From assembly GCA_965226155.1 (NCBI GenBank), contig OZ245331.1:1488001-1552000 (forward strand): DNA of 64,000 nucleotides. Reading direction: 5' to 3'. Under the pieces are notes generated by a model that saw only the letters and a program-made list of their open reading frames with translations, did not search any database and had not been told where the DNA came from. Origin of the DNA: G965226155 sp965226155. Its GTDB lineage: Bacteria > Pseudomonadota > Gammaproteobacteria > Eutrophobiales > Eutrophobiaceae. Of the stretch, positions 1 to 8,661 are shown piece by piece (position 1 is the first letter of the stretch; each line of letters starts with the position of its first letter). Position numbers and translations under genes: made by a program.

Positions 1-152
1 ATACCTATCGTCAGAATAAGAGCGTATGCACTGAAGAATGCGTCGGTCGAACCGTCTCCTGACCATAGTGAGATCAACAATGGAGGCAGCATAGTGATGC
101 TAAACAATGTCAGCAGCATACCGACTATCCGTTGAATAACGGGATATTGCAT
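1..152 (-). CDS. trkH: Trk potassium uptake protein TrkH, N-terminal fragment (runs off the window)
   Basis: Reading the minus strand from an ATG at 152 gives about 50 residues starting MQYPVIQRIVG, with a hydrophobic stretch and then FFSAYALIL. This resembles the N-terminus of TrkH, the membrane subunit that moves K+ with a cation gradient. It begins 4 bp after the trkA stop, so the two are probably cotranscribed. The rest of the gene lies outside the window, so pore loops and selectivity residues cannot be checked. The call rests on N-terminal similarity plus the trkA-trkH neighbourhood usual in gammaproteobacteria. Confidence 0.75.
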   Translation of the reverse strand, partial: MQYPVIQRIVGMLLTLFSITMLPPLLISLWSGDGSTDAFFSAYALILTIG

Positions 153-156
153 GATG

Positions 157-1530
157 TTACAGAAAGGTAATGCCGACCTGGAACAACCGTTCGACTTCAG
201 GAACCCTGTGCTTATCTGCAACCAGCAGGATGACATGATCATCTGCTTCTATGACGGTATCATGATGTGCCATCAAAACTTCATCACCACGGACTATTGC
301 TCCGATGCTGGTATCGGGGGGTAGAGGAAGTGACTCAATACTCCGGCCAACCACATTGGACGAACTTTGGTCACCATGTGCTACAGCCTCAATCGCCTCA
401 GCGGCACCACGTCGCAATGAGTGAACGACCACCACATCACCTTTGCGGATATGCGCGAGTAAACTGCCTATGGTCGCTTGCTGTGGCGAAATTGCGATAT
501 CGATTACATCACTTTGGACCAGATCGACATAAGCGGCACGGTTTATCAGCGCCATTACTTTATTTGCCCCCAAACGCTTTGCAAGCATACATGAAATAAT
601 ATTGGCTTCGTCTGCATTGGTCAGGGCGCAAAACACATCTGTATCTTCAATGCCTTCTTCAATCAACAGTTCTCCATCAGCTGCATCTCCCTGAAGTACG
701 ATGGCACGGCTAAGTGATTCAGAGGCTATCTTCGCGCTGGTTGGGTTCATCTCAATCACTTTTACTTGGTATTGATTTTCCAGTGATCGTGCCAGATTAA
801 CACCGATATTTCCGCCACCTGCTATCATGAGTCTTTTAACTGATTTATCCGTTTGCTTGATATCTTTTAGCAGTTTCCTAATCGTTTTAGCTGCAGCAAT
901 AATAAACAATTCATCATCTTGCTTGATAACGGTGTTTCCATTAGGAGTAATTCCTTTACCTCCACGAAATATTGTAACGATACGATAATCCGCATTAGGG
1001 AGATATTCCGAAAGCTGTTCGATAGTCTTGTCTAGTAGTGGACTGTTTTTGTTCATTCTAACGGCGACCATCTGCGCCTTGCCATCGGCGAAATCCAGGA
1101 CCTGTAGCGCACCAGGAAAACTAATGAGTTGCTCGATATGTTTTGTGACCAATTGCTCAGGGCTGATCAGGACATCGATAGGCAGGGCTTCCTGTGCAAA
1201 GAGTAATGCGTTATTCAGATAATCGATATTTCGAACTCGGGCTATCTTGGTAGGGGTGTGGAATAGGGTGTAAGCGACCTGACAGGCGATCATATTAGTT
1301 TCATCGCTGTTGGTCACTGCGAGGATCATGTCCGCGTCATCTGCACCGGCCTTGGCTAGAACGGAGGGGTGAGAACCACTTCCATGTACCGTCTGCAGAT
1401 CATACCTTTCGCTCAAGATTTGCAGGGATTTAAGCTTGATATCGACGACTGTTATGTCATTCGCTTCGCTGACCAGGTTTGTTGCAACTGATGATCCAAC
1501 CTGACCTGCACCAAGGATAATAATTTTCAT
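157..1530 (-). CDS. trkA: Trk system potassium transporter, regulatory subunit TrkA
   Basis: This 457-residue cytoplasmic protein is the NAD(H)/nucleotide-gated ring that controls the TrkH channel. It is a tandem of two RCK units. The first Rossmann glycine motif is GAGQVG at residues 7-12 with an acidic residue at D30, and the second is GGGNIG at 238-243. Each is followed by a C-terminal RCK_C-like segment (about 140-215 and 370-457). The length matches the family (about 458). It sits 63 bp downstream of ntrX and directly before trkH, so it may be read from the ntr operon as well as from its own promoter. Confidence 0.95.
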   Translation of the reverse strand: MKIIILGAGQVGSSVATNLVSEANDITVVDIKLKSLQILSERYDLQTVHGSGSHPSVLAKAGADDADMILAVTNSDETNMIACQVAYTLFHTPTKIARVRNIDYLNNALLFAQEALPIDVLISPEQLVTKHIEQLISFPGALQVLDFADGKAQMVAVRMNKNSPLLDKTIEQLSEYLPNADYRIVTIFRGGKGITPNGNTVIKQDDELFIIAAAKTIRKLLKDIKQTDKSVKRLMIAGGGNIGVNLARSLENQYQVKVIEMNPTSAKIASESLSRAIVLQGDAADGELLIEEGIEDTDVFCALTNADEANIISCMLAKRLGANKVMALINRAAYVDLVQSDVIDIAISPQQATIGSLLAHIRKGDVVVVHSLRRGAAEAIEAVAHGDQSSSNVVGRSIESLPLPPDTSIGAIVRGDEVLMAHHDTVIEADDHVILLVADKHRVPEVERLFQVGITFL

Positions 1531-1593
1531 ACCTGATTATATCGGGCGAAGTCTAATCAAACAATGGAGCACAGGTCTATCAGGAAAAGGTTG

Positions 1594-2949
1594 TTAATTT
1601 TTGATTTCAATTCCCAAAGATTTCAGCTTTCTGTATAGGTGAGTCCGCTCCATACCAACAATACGGGCGATTTTACTGACGCTGCCGTTAGTTTGTTTCA
1701 GCTGGTATTTGAGATAAGCTTTTTCAAAATTTTCCCGAGCTTTACGCAGAGGAATATCGAAATTTTGCAGATCGTCATCGGCCCGGTTTACTGGTTGATC
1801 CCCTAAGGAAACTATAACTTCATCTAGTTCAACCGTGTTTGAATGACCGAGTATCAACATGCGTTGAACAAAATTTTTCAACTCGCGGATGTTTCCTGGC
1901 CAGGGATACTGTCTCAACCGGTTTTGGGCCGAAGTAGTAAAATGCCGGTACTGAAGGCCTTCCTTTCCCACGAAGAAATTAACAAAGTATTCGAGCAAGT
2001 CTGACACATCTTCAATGTGATCACGCAGAGGTGGCAGATAGACAGGGATTACACTGAGTTGGAAATACAAATCATCGTGAAAGCTACCTTCTTTTACTAC
2101 AGTATCTAGAGGCTCAAGTGTTGCAGCAATAACCCGCACGTTCATTGGTGATGCATTTACATTCCCTGATCTAGTAATGGCTTTTTTCTCAATAGCAATA
2201 TGCAATTTTGCCTGTGTATTATAATCTAAATTTAGAATATCTTTTAAAAACAGAGTGCCGCCATCAGCATCATCGACATAGCCTGTCTGGACTTTTCCAT
2301 CAACAACTTTTCCAAATAATTCAACAGATGCATCGTCTGGTGATAAGGCTGAAATATTCACAGTAACGAACGGCTCCTCTCGTCGATGGCTATTGTTATG
2401 AATATACCTCGCGACAGTTTCTTTATCTGATCCAGGTTCTCCTATTACCATCACGGGTGTATCCAAGTCAGCAATCTTTTTAATCTGTTCACGAAGATTT
2501 TTTGTAACTTCACTTTTTCCAATTATTTCATTTGAAATATGACTAACATTCCTAAGCCGACGGTTTTCGTTCTGTAACATCGTGGCTTCGATTGCATTTT
2601 TGACTGTAAGAATAAGTTTGGCCAATGAAAGCGGTTTTTCCAGGAAATCGTAGGCTCCAAGTCGCGTTGCTTCTACTGCAGTTTCGACCGTCCCATGACC
2701 CGACATCATAACTACGGGGATATTAAAATCATTGAATTCTTTCCATTCTTTCAACAAGGAAATACCGTCTATATCAGGCATCCAGATATCGAGTAATATC
2801 AGCTGAGGATCTGAGTTTTTTAAAAGTGTGGTGGCCTTTGAACCGTTTTCAGCAATAGTGACCCGGAACCCTTCGTCTTCCAGGATTTCCTTCATTAATG
2901 AACAAATATCGGGTTCATCATCAACAACAAGGATGTTTTCACCAATCAT
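1594..2949 (-). CDS. ntrX: NtrX-family response regulator with degenerate sigma-54 AAA+ domain
   Basis: This 451-residue protein has three parts. A receiver domain (1-120) carries the acidic pocket VVDDEPD and phosphoacceptor D54 in LLDIWMPD. An AAA+ region spans about 143-375, and a Fis-type helix-turn-helix spans about 423-447. The partner is the kinase NtrY, whose gene overlaps it by 4 bp. The ATPase core is unusual. Walker A at 170-177 reads GEPGSDKE instead of GE(S/T)GTGKE. Walker B at 230-237 is GGTLFLKD, where a DE pair is expected. The GAFTGA sigma-54 contact loop is absent, and the usual DLYYRLNV arginine is Gln (DLYFQLSV). Lack of GAFTGA is known in the NtrX family. The extra changes suggest DNA binding without ATP-driven sigma-54 activation. 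Confidence 0.88.
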   Translation of the reverse strand: MIGENILVVDDEPDICSLMKEILEDEGFRVTIAENGSKATTLLKNSDPQLILLDIWMPDIDGISLLKEWKEFNDFNIPVVMMSGHGTVETAVEATRLGAYDFLEKPLSLAKLILTVKNAIEATMLQNENRRLRNVSHISNEIIGKSEVTKNLREQIKKIADLDTPVMVIGEPGSDKETVARYIHNNSHRREEPFVTVNISALSPDDASVELFGKVVDGKVQTGYVDDADGGTLFLKDILNLDYNTQAKLHIAIEKKAITRSGNVNASPMNVRVIAATLEPLDTVVKEGSFHDDLYFQLSVIPVYLPPLRDHIEDVSDLLEYFVNFFVGKEGLQYRHFTTSAQNRLRQYPWPGNIRELKNFVQRMLILGHSNTVELDEVIVSLGDQPVNRADDDLQNFDIPLRKARENFEKAYLKYQLKQTNGSVSKIARIVGMERTHLYRKLKSLGIEIKN

Positions 2950-5183
2950 ATGACTTCCTTATTATAGTTGTTTTGAATGACAGGATTTTCAGCTGATGTC
3001 GCAACTGGTAATCTGATTACAGCACATGCTCCTGGATCTCCAGTATTGTTTTCAATCCAGACAATTCCACCATGTTCTTCAATTATCTTCTTCACAATTG
3101 CTAGCCCCAATCCCGTTCCCTTAGGTTTACTAGTCACATAGGGCTCAAAGATACTACCCATTATATCTTTAGATATTCCAGCACCGGAATCCTTTACTCT
3201 GATTTCTATAAAATCCAATTCCTTTTCAGACACTCGGTTAGTCATTATCTTAAGAATAGTCTTATTCTTGGAAGATGTCGCATCAAATGAATTATTGACT
3301 AGGTTATTAAATACTCTTTGCAACCGACCTGGGTCCGCTTTTACTAGAGGCAGTTTTTCAGTTAATTCAAGCACGATTGGCGTGTTTACAGCCAGAGTAC
3401 TGTAGAGGTCGGCAAATCCCTGAATCACTTTGTTTATGTCGACATATTTTTGGGTTATGGCGGGTGTATATGCATATTCGGAGAAGGTATTAACCATATC
3501 CTTCATTGTTTCAACCTGCTGAACAATTGTATTTGTCAATTTGTTCAGTGCATCGGCTTGATCAGAATCCATGGTTTCTAGAAATTTATGCCTTAATCGT
3601 TCAGCAGCTAGTTGTATAGGGGTTAACGGATTTTTAATTTCGTGTGCGAGCCTGCGTGCCATTTCACTCCATGCAGCCTCCTTCTGGCCCTGAATTAGTG
3701 CAGTAATATCATCAAATACGATCATATGCACAAGCGAATTTTCTTTCAGAGATAGTGACAATGAAGTTCCTCTGCACATCAATATTTGTCTGCCACTGGT
3801 CCCAAATAAATTCACTTGTTCTCGCCAATCATTGGTATTTTTTTCAATATGAGAGGCTATGATGTTTAACATAGGATCAAGATAAAAATAATCCTCACGT
3901 ATCTCTTCTAATGATTTTCCTATAAGTGAGGAGATTTCAATTCCTAGAATTTGCCTGCTACTTATATTACTAGTTCTGAGTTTTTTGGTTTGATCGAATA
4001 CCAACACCCCCGATGACAGTCTTCCGAGTATTGCTTCTAAATATGCATGTTGGGCTTCAGTTTCAAGCTGGCTATCTCTTGCTTCGTCTCTGGCCGTCGC
4101 AATTTTTCTTGTCATTTCATTAAATGAGGTAACAAGGAAACCGAGTTCATCATCACTTGGTACCGATAACTGTTTGCCATAGTCTCCTTCAGCAATTGAT
4201 TTTGTCCCTTCTGCAAGATCGCGTATTGGCTTTGCAAGTCTATTTGCGAAATAGAATGTAGCCCATAAAGCTGAGAAAATGCTGAACAAAAGGACTAAGG
4301 TGAGTATCACGATAAATCCGAGCTTAAGTTGATCTCTCAAATACGAGAGTTCTTGGTACTTTAGATAAGCGAATTGAACATTGTCGGCAAGAATATTTAT
4401 CCGATCAGCGATAGGGTAAATTGCCTGAACGATGCGAGATTCTGCTTCTATTCCTGAATCGGGTATATTTACAACAGCATGTATCGCGAAGCGGTCTTCG
4501 CTGATTGAATCTACACTGACGTAATTACTTCCCTGCTGTAACTGAAACAGGATAGTTTCATTAGGGCGGTTTGGAATCAGATCATTTGTATTGCCGAAAC
4601 TCGATGCAATAAAACCGCCGCGCTTATTCATGATGGTTAGTTCTTCTGCACCACTTCTTAATCTGTAGTCATCGATTTCAAAAGGGACAACGAAATTCGA
4701 AATCTGAGCAAAATCCCGACTAATTTGTTCCGTCTGTTTCAGGAACTCCTTCATCCGATCGTCTAGGGAGATCTTACTCAATTCGAGAGAGTCATCGAGG
4801 GCTTGTTCAACCCTGAGATCAAACCAGCTATCAATGCCCTTGTATAAAAAATCTAGGGAGAAGTAATAATGAATCAAAATTGGCGTCACTGACAGAACTG
4901 CAAACATGATAACTGTCCGGAATGTCATTTTTGCACCCGGCGCCTTGATTTTTAATTGTTTAATAAGGTCCCTGATATTGGCGACTATCAGTATCGCGAG
5001 TGTGAGAAGACCCAAAGTATTGAAGAGGAGTAGTACTGAATAGTATTGTCCAAACCGCGCTGAATTTTGTAGAGCATCACTCATCATGAGCAATGAAATA
5101 AGAATGAAAAAGAATAATACTATTCCTGTAACTAGTATTAACTTTCCTTTGTTGCCTGGTATTTTATCTAACTGTCCACTCAT
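2946..5183 (-). CDS. ntrY: NtrY-like membrane sensor histidine kinase
   Basis: This 745-residue inner-membrane kinase is the partner of the downstream NtrX. Hydrophobic segments at about 14-36, 47-69, 88-108 and 289-312 flank a periplasmic sensing region of about 180 residues. Then come a HAMP linker (about 312-365), a PAS-like region (about 378-495), a dimerisation/phosphotransfer helix with H514 in RRLAHEIKNPLTP, and an ATP-binding domain. The latter has an N-box (NNLVNNSFDA, about 626-635), G1 (DSGAGI, 665-670) and G2 (GTGLGLAIV, 689-697). All catalytic boxes look intact, in contrast to the altered ATPase of NtrX. It overlaps the preceding DUF4390 gene by 20 bp. The signal sensed is unknown; in related bacteria NtrYX is linked to nitrogen or redox/respiratory control. 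Confidence 0.92.
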   Translation of the reverse strand: MSGQLDKIPGNKGKLILVTGIVLFFFILISLLMMSDALQNSARFGQYYSVLLLFNTLGLLTLAILIVANIRDLIKQLKIKAPGAKMTFRTVIMFAVLSVTPILIHYYFSLDFLYKGIDSWFDLRVEQALDDSLELSKISLDDRMKEFLKQTEQISRDFAQISNFVVPFEIDDYRLRSGAEELTIMNKRGGFIASSFGNTNDLIPNRPNETILFQLQQGSNYVSVDSISEDRFAIHAVVNIPDSGIEAESRIVQAIYPIADRINILADNVQFAYLKYQELSYLRDQLKLGFIVILTLVLLFSIFSALWATFYFANRLAKPIRDLAEGTKSIAEGDYGKQLSVPSDDELGFLVTSFNEMTRKIATARDEARDSQLETEAQHAYLEAILGRLSSGVLVFDQTKKLRTSNISSRQILGIEISSLIGKSLEEIREDYFYLDPMLNIIASHIEKNTNDWREQVNLFGTSGRQILMCRGTSLSLSLKENSLVHMIVFDDITALIQGQKEAAWSEMARRLAHEIKNPLTPIQLAAERLRHKFLETMDSDQADALNKLTNTIVQQVETMKDMVNTFSEYAYTPAITQKYVDINKVIQGFADLYSTLAVNTPIVLELTEKLPLVKADPGRLQRVFNNLVNNSFDATSSKNKTILKIMTNRVSEKELDFIEIRVKDSGAGISKDIMGSIFEPYVTSKPKGTGLGLAIVKKIIEEHGGIVWIENNTGDPGACAVIRLPVATSAENPVIQNNYNKEVI

Positions 5184-5724
5184 GCCAATGACTTTTAAGA
5201 TGCCAAGATGGTGTTACATAGGCAATCGGTTGTAGGGGTAGTGGCAACGTGCTGATTTTAAGCTCGGCCTTGATGAGTCCTGCATAAGATTCGTCAGCTT
5301 TAAAAATTTCATTTGGAATGAAATTGTAGTTATTAATTGTGCCAAGAAACTTCAGTGCTTCATCCAAATTTGGAAGTTGCTCACGACTACCCGAATTTTG
5401 GTTTATAACCAGGTATCGGTTAATCAGAGGTTGATATTCCATCTGAAAATTTATTACTTCTGTTTTGATTGATTTGTCCCACATGAACTTTCGTTCCTCA
5501 AGGATTTTCACTGTTACATCAAAGTCTAGAGTAATGCCGTGTTGCATAGCATCTATGACTTTTTCACCTAGTTCATATTTAATCCGAGCTCCAATAAGAT
5601 AGCTGTTGTCTTTAACTCTGCCAGATGCTCGCTCAATACTGATTTCATCAGCATTGACTGCCATAGACAGCAATATGCCGAAAAGGCCGATTAAACACTT
5701 AAGAGCTATGGTATGAATTTTCAT
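5164..5724 (-). CDS. DUF4390 family exported protein
   Basis: A protein of about 186 residues with an N-terminal signal-type hydrophobic segment (CLIGLFGILLSMAVNA) and then a soluble, mostly beta-looking domain, so it probably acts in the periplasm. I recognise it as the DUF4390 family by context and general character: in many beta- and gammaproteobacteria such a gene lies between rsmB and ntrY. The function is unknown; its tight overlap with ntrY suggests a role connected with that sensor. The open frame extends to a TTG at 5730, but the ATG at 5724, just after the rsmB stop, is the more likely start. Confidence 0.75.
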   Translation of the reverse strand: MKIHTIALKCLIGLFGILLSMAVNADEISIERASGRVKDNSYLIGARIKYELGEKVIDAMQHGITLDFDVTVKILEERKFMWDKSIKTEVINFQMEYQPLINRYLVINQNSGSREQLPNLDEALKFLGTINNYNFIPNEIFKADESYAGLIKAELKISTLPLPLQPIAYVTPSWHLKSHWHEWTVR

Positions 5725-5726
5725 TA

Positions 5727-7028
5727 TCAAGGTCTTTTTATAAGAACAGAGTAATAAAATCCATCACTTTCGTCATGTCCGGGGACGGTATGTCGCCCGA
5801 AATGGCTTGCTGCCCCCCAGTCTGCATCGATTGGAACTATCTTCACATCAGTATTTCTAGTTGTAAAAATTTCAATCTGATCATCACATTCTTCTTTTAG
5901 TAACGAGCATGTGACATAAACTAGTCTTCCACCGGGCCGTAGCAGTGGACATACAGATTGCAAGATTTTCTGTTGAGTGATCATTAATGAATCGATATGT
6001 TCGGGCAATCGTAGGTATTTTATATCCGGATGTCTTCGAATTACACCAGTAGCGCTACAAGGTGAATCAACAAGGATACGGTCAAATGGTGTCCCGTCCC
6101 ACCAACTGTTGGTGTGTGAAACATCAACATGGATAATCTGTGACTTAATACCAAGACGGTTTACAGTATCTCGGAGTAATTGAACTCTTTTACCTTCACT
6201 CTCAACAGATACCAGTTCAGCTAATTGAGGTTCATTTTCGTATATATGTCCGGTCTTTCCCCCAGGTGCAGCGCAGGCATCGAGTACCCTATGGCCTGGT
6301 AAGATTTCAAGAAGTGGTACCGCAAGCTGTGCGCCAAAATCTTGTACAGTAAATTCGCCTTCACTAAAACCGGGTATATCGTCAACATTAACCGGTTGCC
6401 GAATCAAAATACCTGTGTCAATAAAGTTTGCAGGCACTGCATCAATACTCGTATTATTAAGTATATCGATATACTGATTAAGTGGTCTTTCAAGAAGGTT
6501 GGCTCGTAGATGTAGAGGAGGGTGCTCGTTGTTCGATTGGACTATTCCTTCCCAGTGATTAGGCCATTGTTGGTACAATTTTTTGAGTAGCCATTCTGGG
6601 TGTGAATGTAACGCTGACTCGGTCTTTGAAGTAGCGTTGGATATGAGATCTTTTTCACGTTGGTAACGTCTAAGTATGGCGTTGACTAATTCCGTTGCCC
6701 AGGCCTTGTTGATTGCTCTAGCTGTTTCGACTGTCGTTGAAATGGCAGCATGATCCGGAATTCGCATAAAAATCATCTGATATAAGCCGGATAATATCAA
6801 CACGAAAACGTCGGCATCCTTTTTCCTTAAAGGCTTGTCGAGTAATAAATTTGTTATACATGTTAATCTAAAATACCAACGCATCGTTCCATAACAAATT
6901 TCCTGTGCCAACTTCTTATCTTTTATATCTGTTGCTGTACTCAAGTATTGAGTTAGTGATTTATCGAGATGCTGTTTTGACTCGATTACATCGGTTAATG
7001 TCTGAACCGCGATGACTCTGGCGTTCAT
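5727..7028 (-). CDS. rsmB: 16S rRNA (cytosine-C5)-methyltransferase RsmB
   Basis: A 433-residue enzyme that methylates C967 of 16S rRNA using S-adenosylmethionine (also called Sun). An N-terminal NusB-like helical domain (about 1-140) is followed by a Rossmann methyltransferase domain. This carries the SAM motif DACAAPGGKTG (250-260), motif IV DSPCSATG with C324, and motif VI YVTCS with the nucleophile C374. The length agrees with E. coli RsmB (429). It lies 30 bp after fmt in the usual def-fmt-rsmB order. Confidence 0.96.
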   Translation of the reverse strand: MNARVIAVQTLTDVIESKQHLDKSLTQYLSTATDIKDKKLAQEICYGTMRWYFRLTCITNLLLDKPLRKKDADVFVLILSGLYQMIFMRIPDHAAISTTVETARAINKAWATELVNAILRRYQREKDLISNATSKTESALHSHPEWLLKKLYQQWPNHWEGIVQSNNEHPPLHLRANLLERPLNQYIDILNNTSIDAVPANFIDTGILIRQPVNVDDIPGFSEGEFTVQDFGAQLAVPLLEILPGHRVLDACAAPGGKTGHIYENEPQLAELVSVESEGKRVQLLRDTVNRLGIKSQIIHVDVSHTNSWWDGTPFDRILVDSPCSATGVIRRHPDIKYLRLPEHIDSLMITQQKILQSVCPLLRPGGRLVYVTCSLLKEECDDQIEIFTTRNTDVKIVPIDADWGAASHFGRHTVPGHDESDGFYYSVLIKRP

Positions 7029-7058
7029 AAGATGGATAATTATCTAGATTCGATAGGC

Positions 7059-8000
7059 TCAGTCGCAGAAGTGGGTGTTACCATTATAGAACTCCCGGCA
7101 ATCTAAAACTTTCTTGCCAGGTAACTGTAGTTTGAGAATACGTAATACTTTGTCACTTGTATTGATATCGAGTCCCGTGGCTGAATAACCTGCAACGGTT
7201 CCCGGTGGTTGTGTTTCTGTTGATCTATTCTCAAGTATTTCAGATTGCCAGATTCGAATTATAGATTTATTTATCTCAGCATATGCTATCGGTGCTGGAT
7301 TATATGCCCTGACCTTTCGTTCAATGAGTTCCGCCGGTTGCGACCAGTCTATCAATGCATCTGTTTTCAGTATTTTTTTTGAATAAGTGGCATTATTGTT
7401 ATTTTGTTTACGGGGATTTGTTGTTGTTTTTTCAATCAAGTCCAAAACTGTTAATAAACATTCTGAGCCGATTACTGCGAGTCTATCTCCCAGTGATTTG
7501 GACGTTTCGAATGGCTGAATCTGGCAGGATTTTTGAAATAATATGTCGCCTGTGTCGAGCCCAGGATCCATTTGCATAATAGATATACCAGTTTCAACAT
7601 CACCGGCAAGGATTGCATATTGTATCGGTGCAGGCCCGCGCCATCGTGGCAACAGGGAGGTATGGATGTTCAAGCAACCAAAAGTTGGTCTATTTAATAT
7701 CGATTTAGGGAGTATCATTCCATAAGCAGCCACTATCAACGCATCCATTTCCTTGAGATTCTGATCAGCCTCCAGTTCTACCTTTGATTCAGGTTGCGCA
7801 ACAGGTAGTCCATATTTCTGTGCCAGGATTTTCACTGGGCTTTGCTGAATTTTTTTATTACGACCCGCGGGGCGGTCAGGCTGTGTATAAACATGACTGA
7901 CTGTATGATGAGTGTCCTGTATCAGGGTCTCCAGTGCGGAAGTAGCCAATTCAGGCGTTCCGGCAAACGCCAGACGCAGACCTGTTAATTTTTTCTTCAC
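7059..8000 (-). CDS. fmt: Methionyl-tRNA formyltransferase
   Basis: A 313-residue cytoplasmic enzyme that transfers a formyl group from 10-formyl-tetrahydrofolate to Met-tRNAfMet, making the initiator for translation. The catalytic trio is present: N111 and H113 in CLNIHTSLLPRWRG, and D149 in DPGLDTGD. The loop SLLPRWRG is diagnostic. A C-terminal tRNA-binding domain follows from about 205. Length matches the family (about 315). It overlaps def by 4 bp, so formylation and deformylation are encoded together as usual. Confidence 0.97.
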   Translation of the reverse strand: MKKKLTGLRLAFAGTPELATSALETLIQDTHHTVSHVYTQPDRPAGRNKKIQQSPVKILAQKYGLPVAQPESKVELEADQNLKEMDALIVAAYGMILPKSILNRPTFGCLNIHTSLLPRWRGPAPIQYAILAGDVETGISIMQMDPGLDTGDILFQKSCQIQPFETSKSLGDRLAVIGSECLLTVLDLIEKTTTNPRKQNNNNATYSKKILKTDALIDWSQPAELIERKVRAYNPAPIAYAEINKSIIRIWQSEILENRSTETQPPGTVAGYSATGLDINTSDKVLRILKLQLPGKKVLDCREFYNGNTHFCD

Positions 8001-8509
8001 AGCACTTTGGCTTGAAGTTTTTCCTGCTTATCTAGTTTCTTGACTAGCCTACGGCGTTTGAGTGGTGATAAGTAATCAATGAATAATTTTCCATCTAGAT
8101 GATCAATCTCATGCTGAACACAAACTGCGAGCAATCCATCAGCATCAAGTTCCGTTACTAGACCATCGAGCTGAAGATAGCGAAATCTAATTTTCTCCGC
8201 TCGTTTAACGACATCGAAAACCTCAGGGACAGAAAGGCAACCTTCTTCCATTTCTTCTTCACCTTCTTTTGAAACAATTTCAGGGTTGATAAGTATTTTT
8301 GGTTCGTTCTTATCAATCGATAAGTCGATAACCACAACCCGTTTATGAACATCAACCTGGGTAGCCGCCAGTCCAATACCATTTTCTGCATACATGGTCT
8401 CTATCATGTTATCAGCGAGGGATTTTATCGAGCTATCGACCTGTTCAACTGGCACTGCTTTTTTCCGTAATTGGGGATTGGGAAAATGTAAAACTTCCAA
8501 AATGGCCAT
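7997..8509 (-). CDS. def: Peptide deformylase
   Basis: A 170-residue metalloenzyme that removes the N-formyl group from nascent proteins. The three family motifs are intact: GIGLAATQ (44-51), EEGCLSVP with metal ligand C91, and QHEIDHLDG with metal ligands H133 and H137 and catalytic E134. It is the first gene of the leftward run that extends through fmt, rsmB, ntrYX and trkA, so the promoter probably lies in the divergent gap 8510-8661. Confidence 0.97.
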   Translation of the reverse strand: MAILEVLHFPNPQLRKKAVPVEQVDSSIKSLADNMIETMYAENGIGLAATQVDVHKRVVVIDLSIDKNEPKILINPEIVSKEGEEEMEEGCLSVPEVFDVVKRAEKIRFRYLQLDGLVTELDADGLLAVCVQHEIDHLDGKLFIDYLSPLKRRRLVKKLDKQEKLQAKVL

Positions 8510-8546
8510 CTGTTACTTACTCCGAAATATTGGCTAACTTACTGAT

Positions 8547-8577
8547 AGTATACAGGAAAATAATAATATAAGGTGAA
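8547..8577 (-). promoter_or_regulatory. Possible sigma-70 promoter for the def-fmt-rsmB run
   Basis: On the minus strand a good -10 hexamer TATACT (8547-8552) lies about 40 bp before the def start. The best -35 I see is TTCACC (8572-8577), but the spacing of 19 bp is longer than ideal. This is a visual match only. Confidence 0.3.
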
Positions 8578-8661
8578 AATACGTAAAATATGGTGTGAAA
8601 GCAAACATTCGGCTAGACTTTTTGTTAATTTACATTAAAGGTTTTTCGTAAGGTATGGCTT

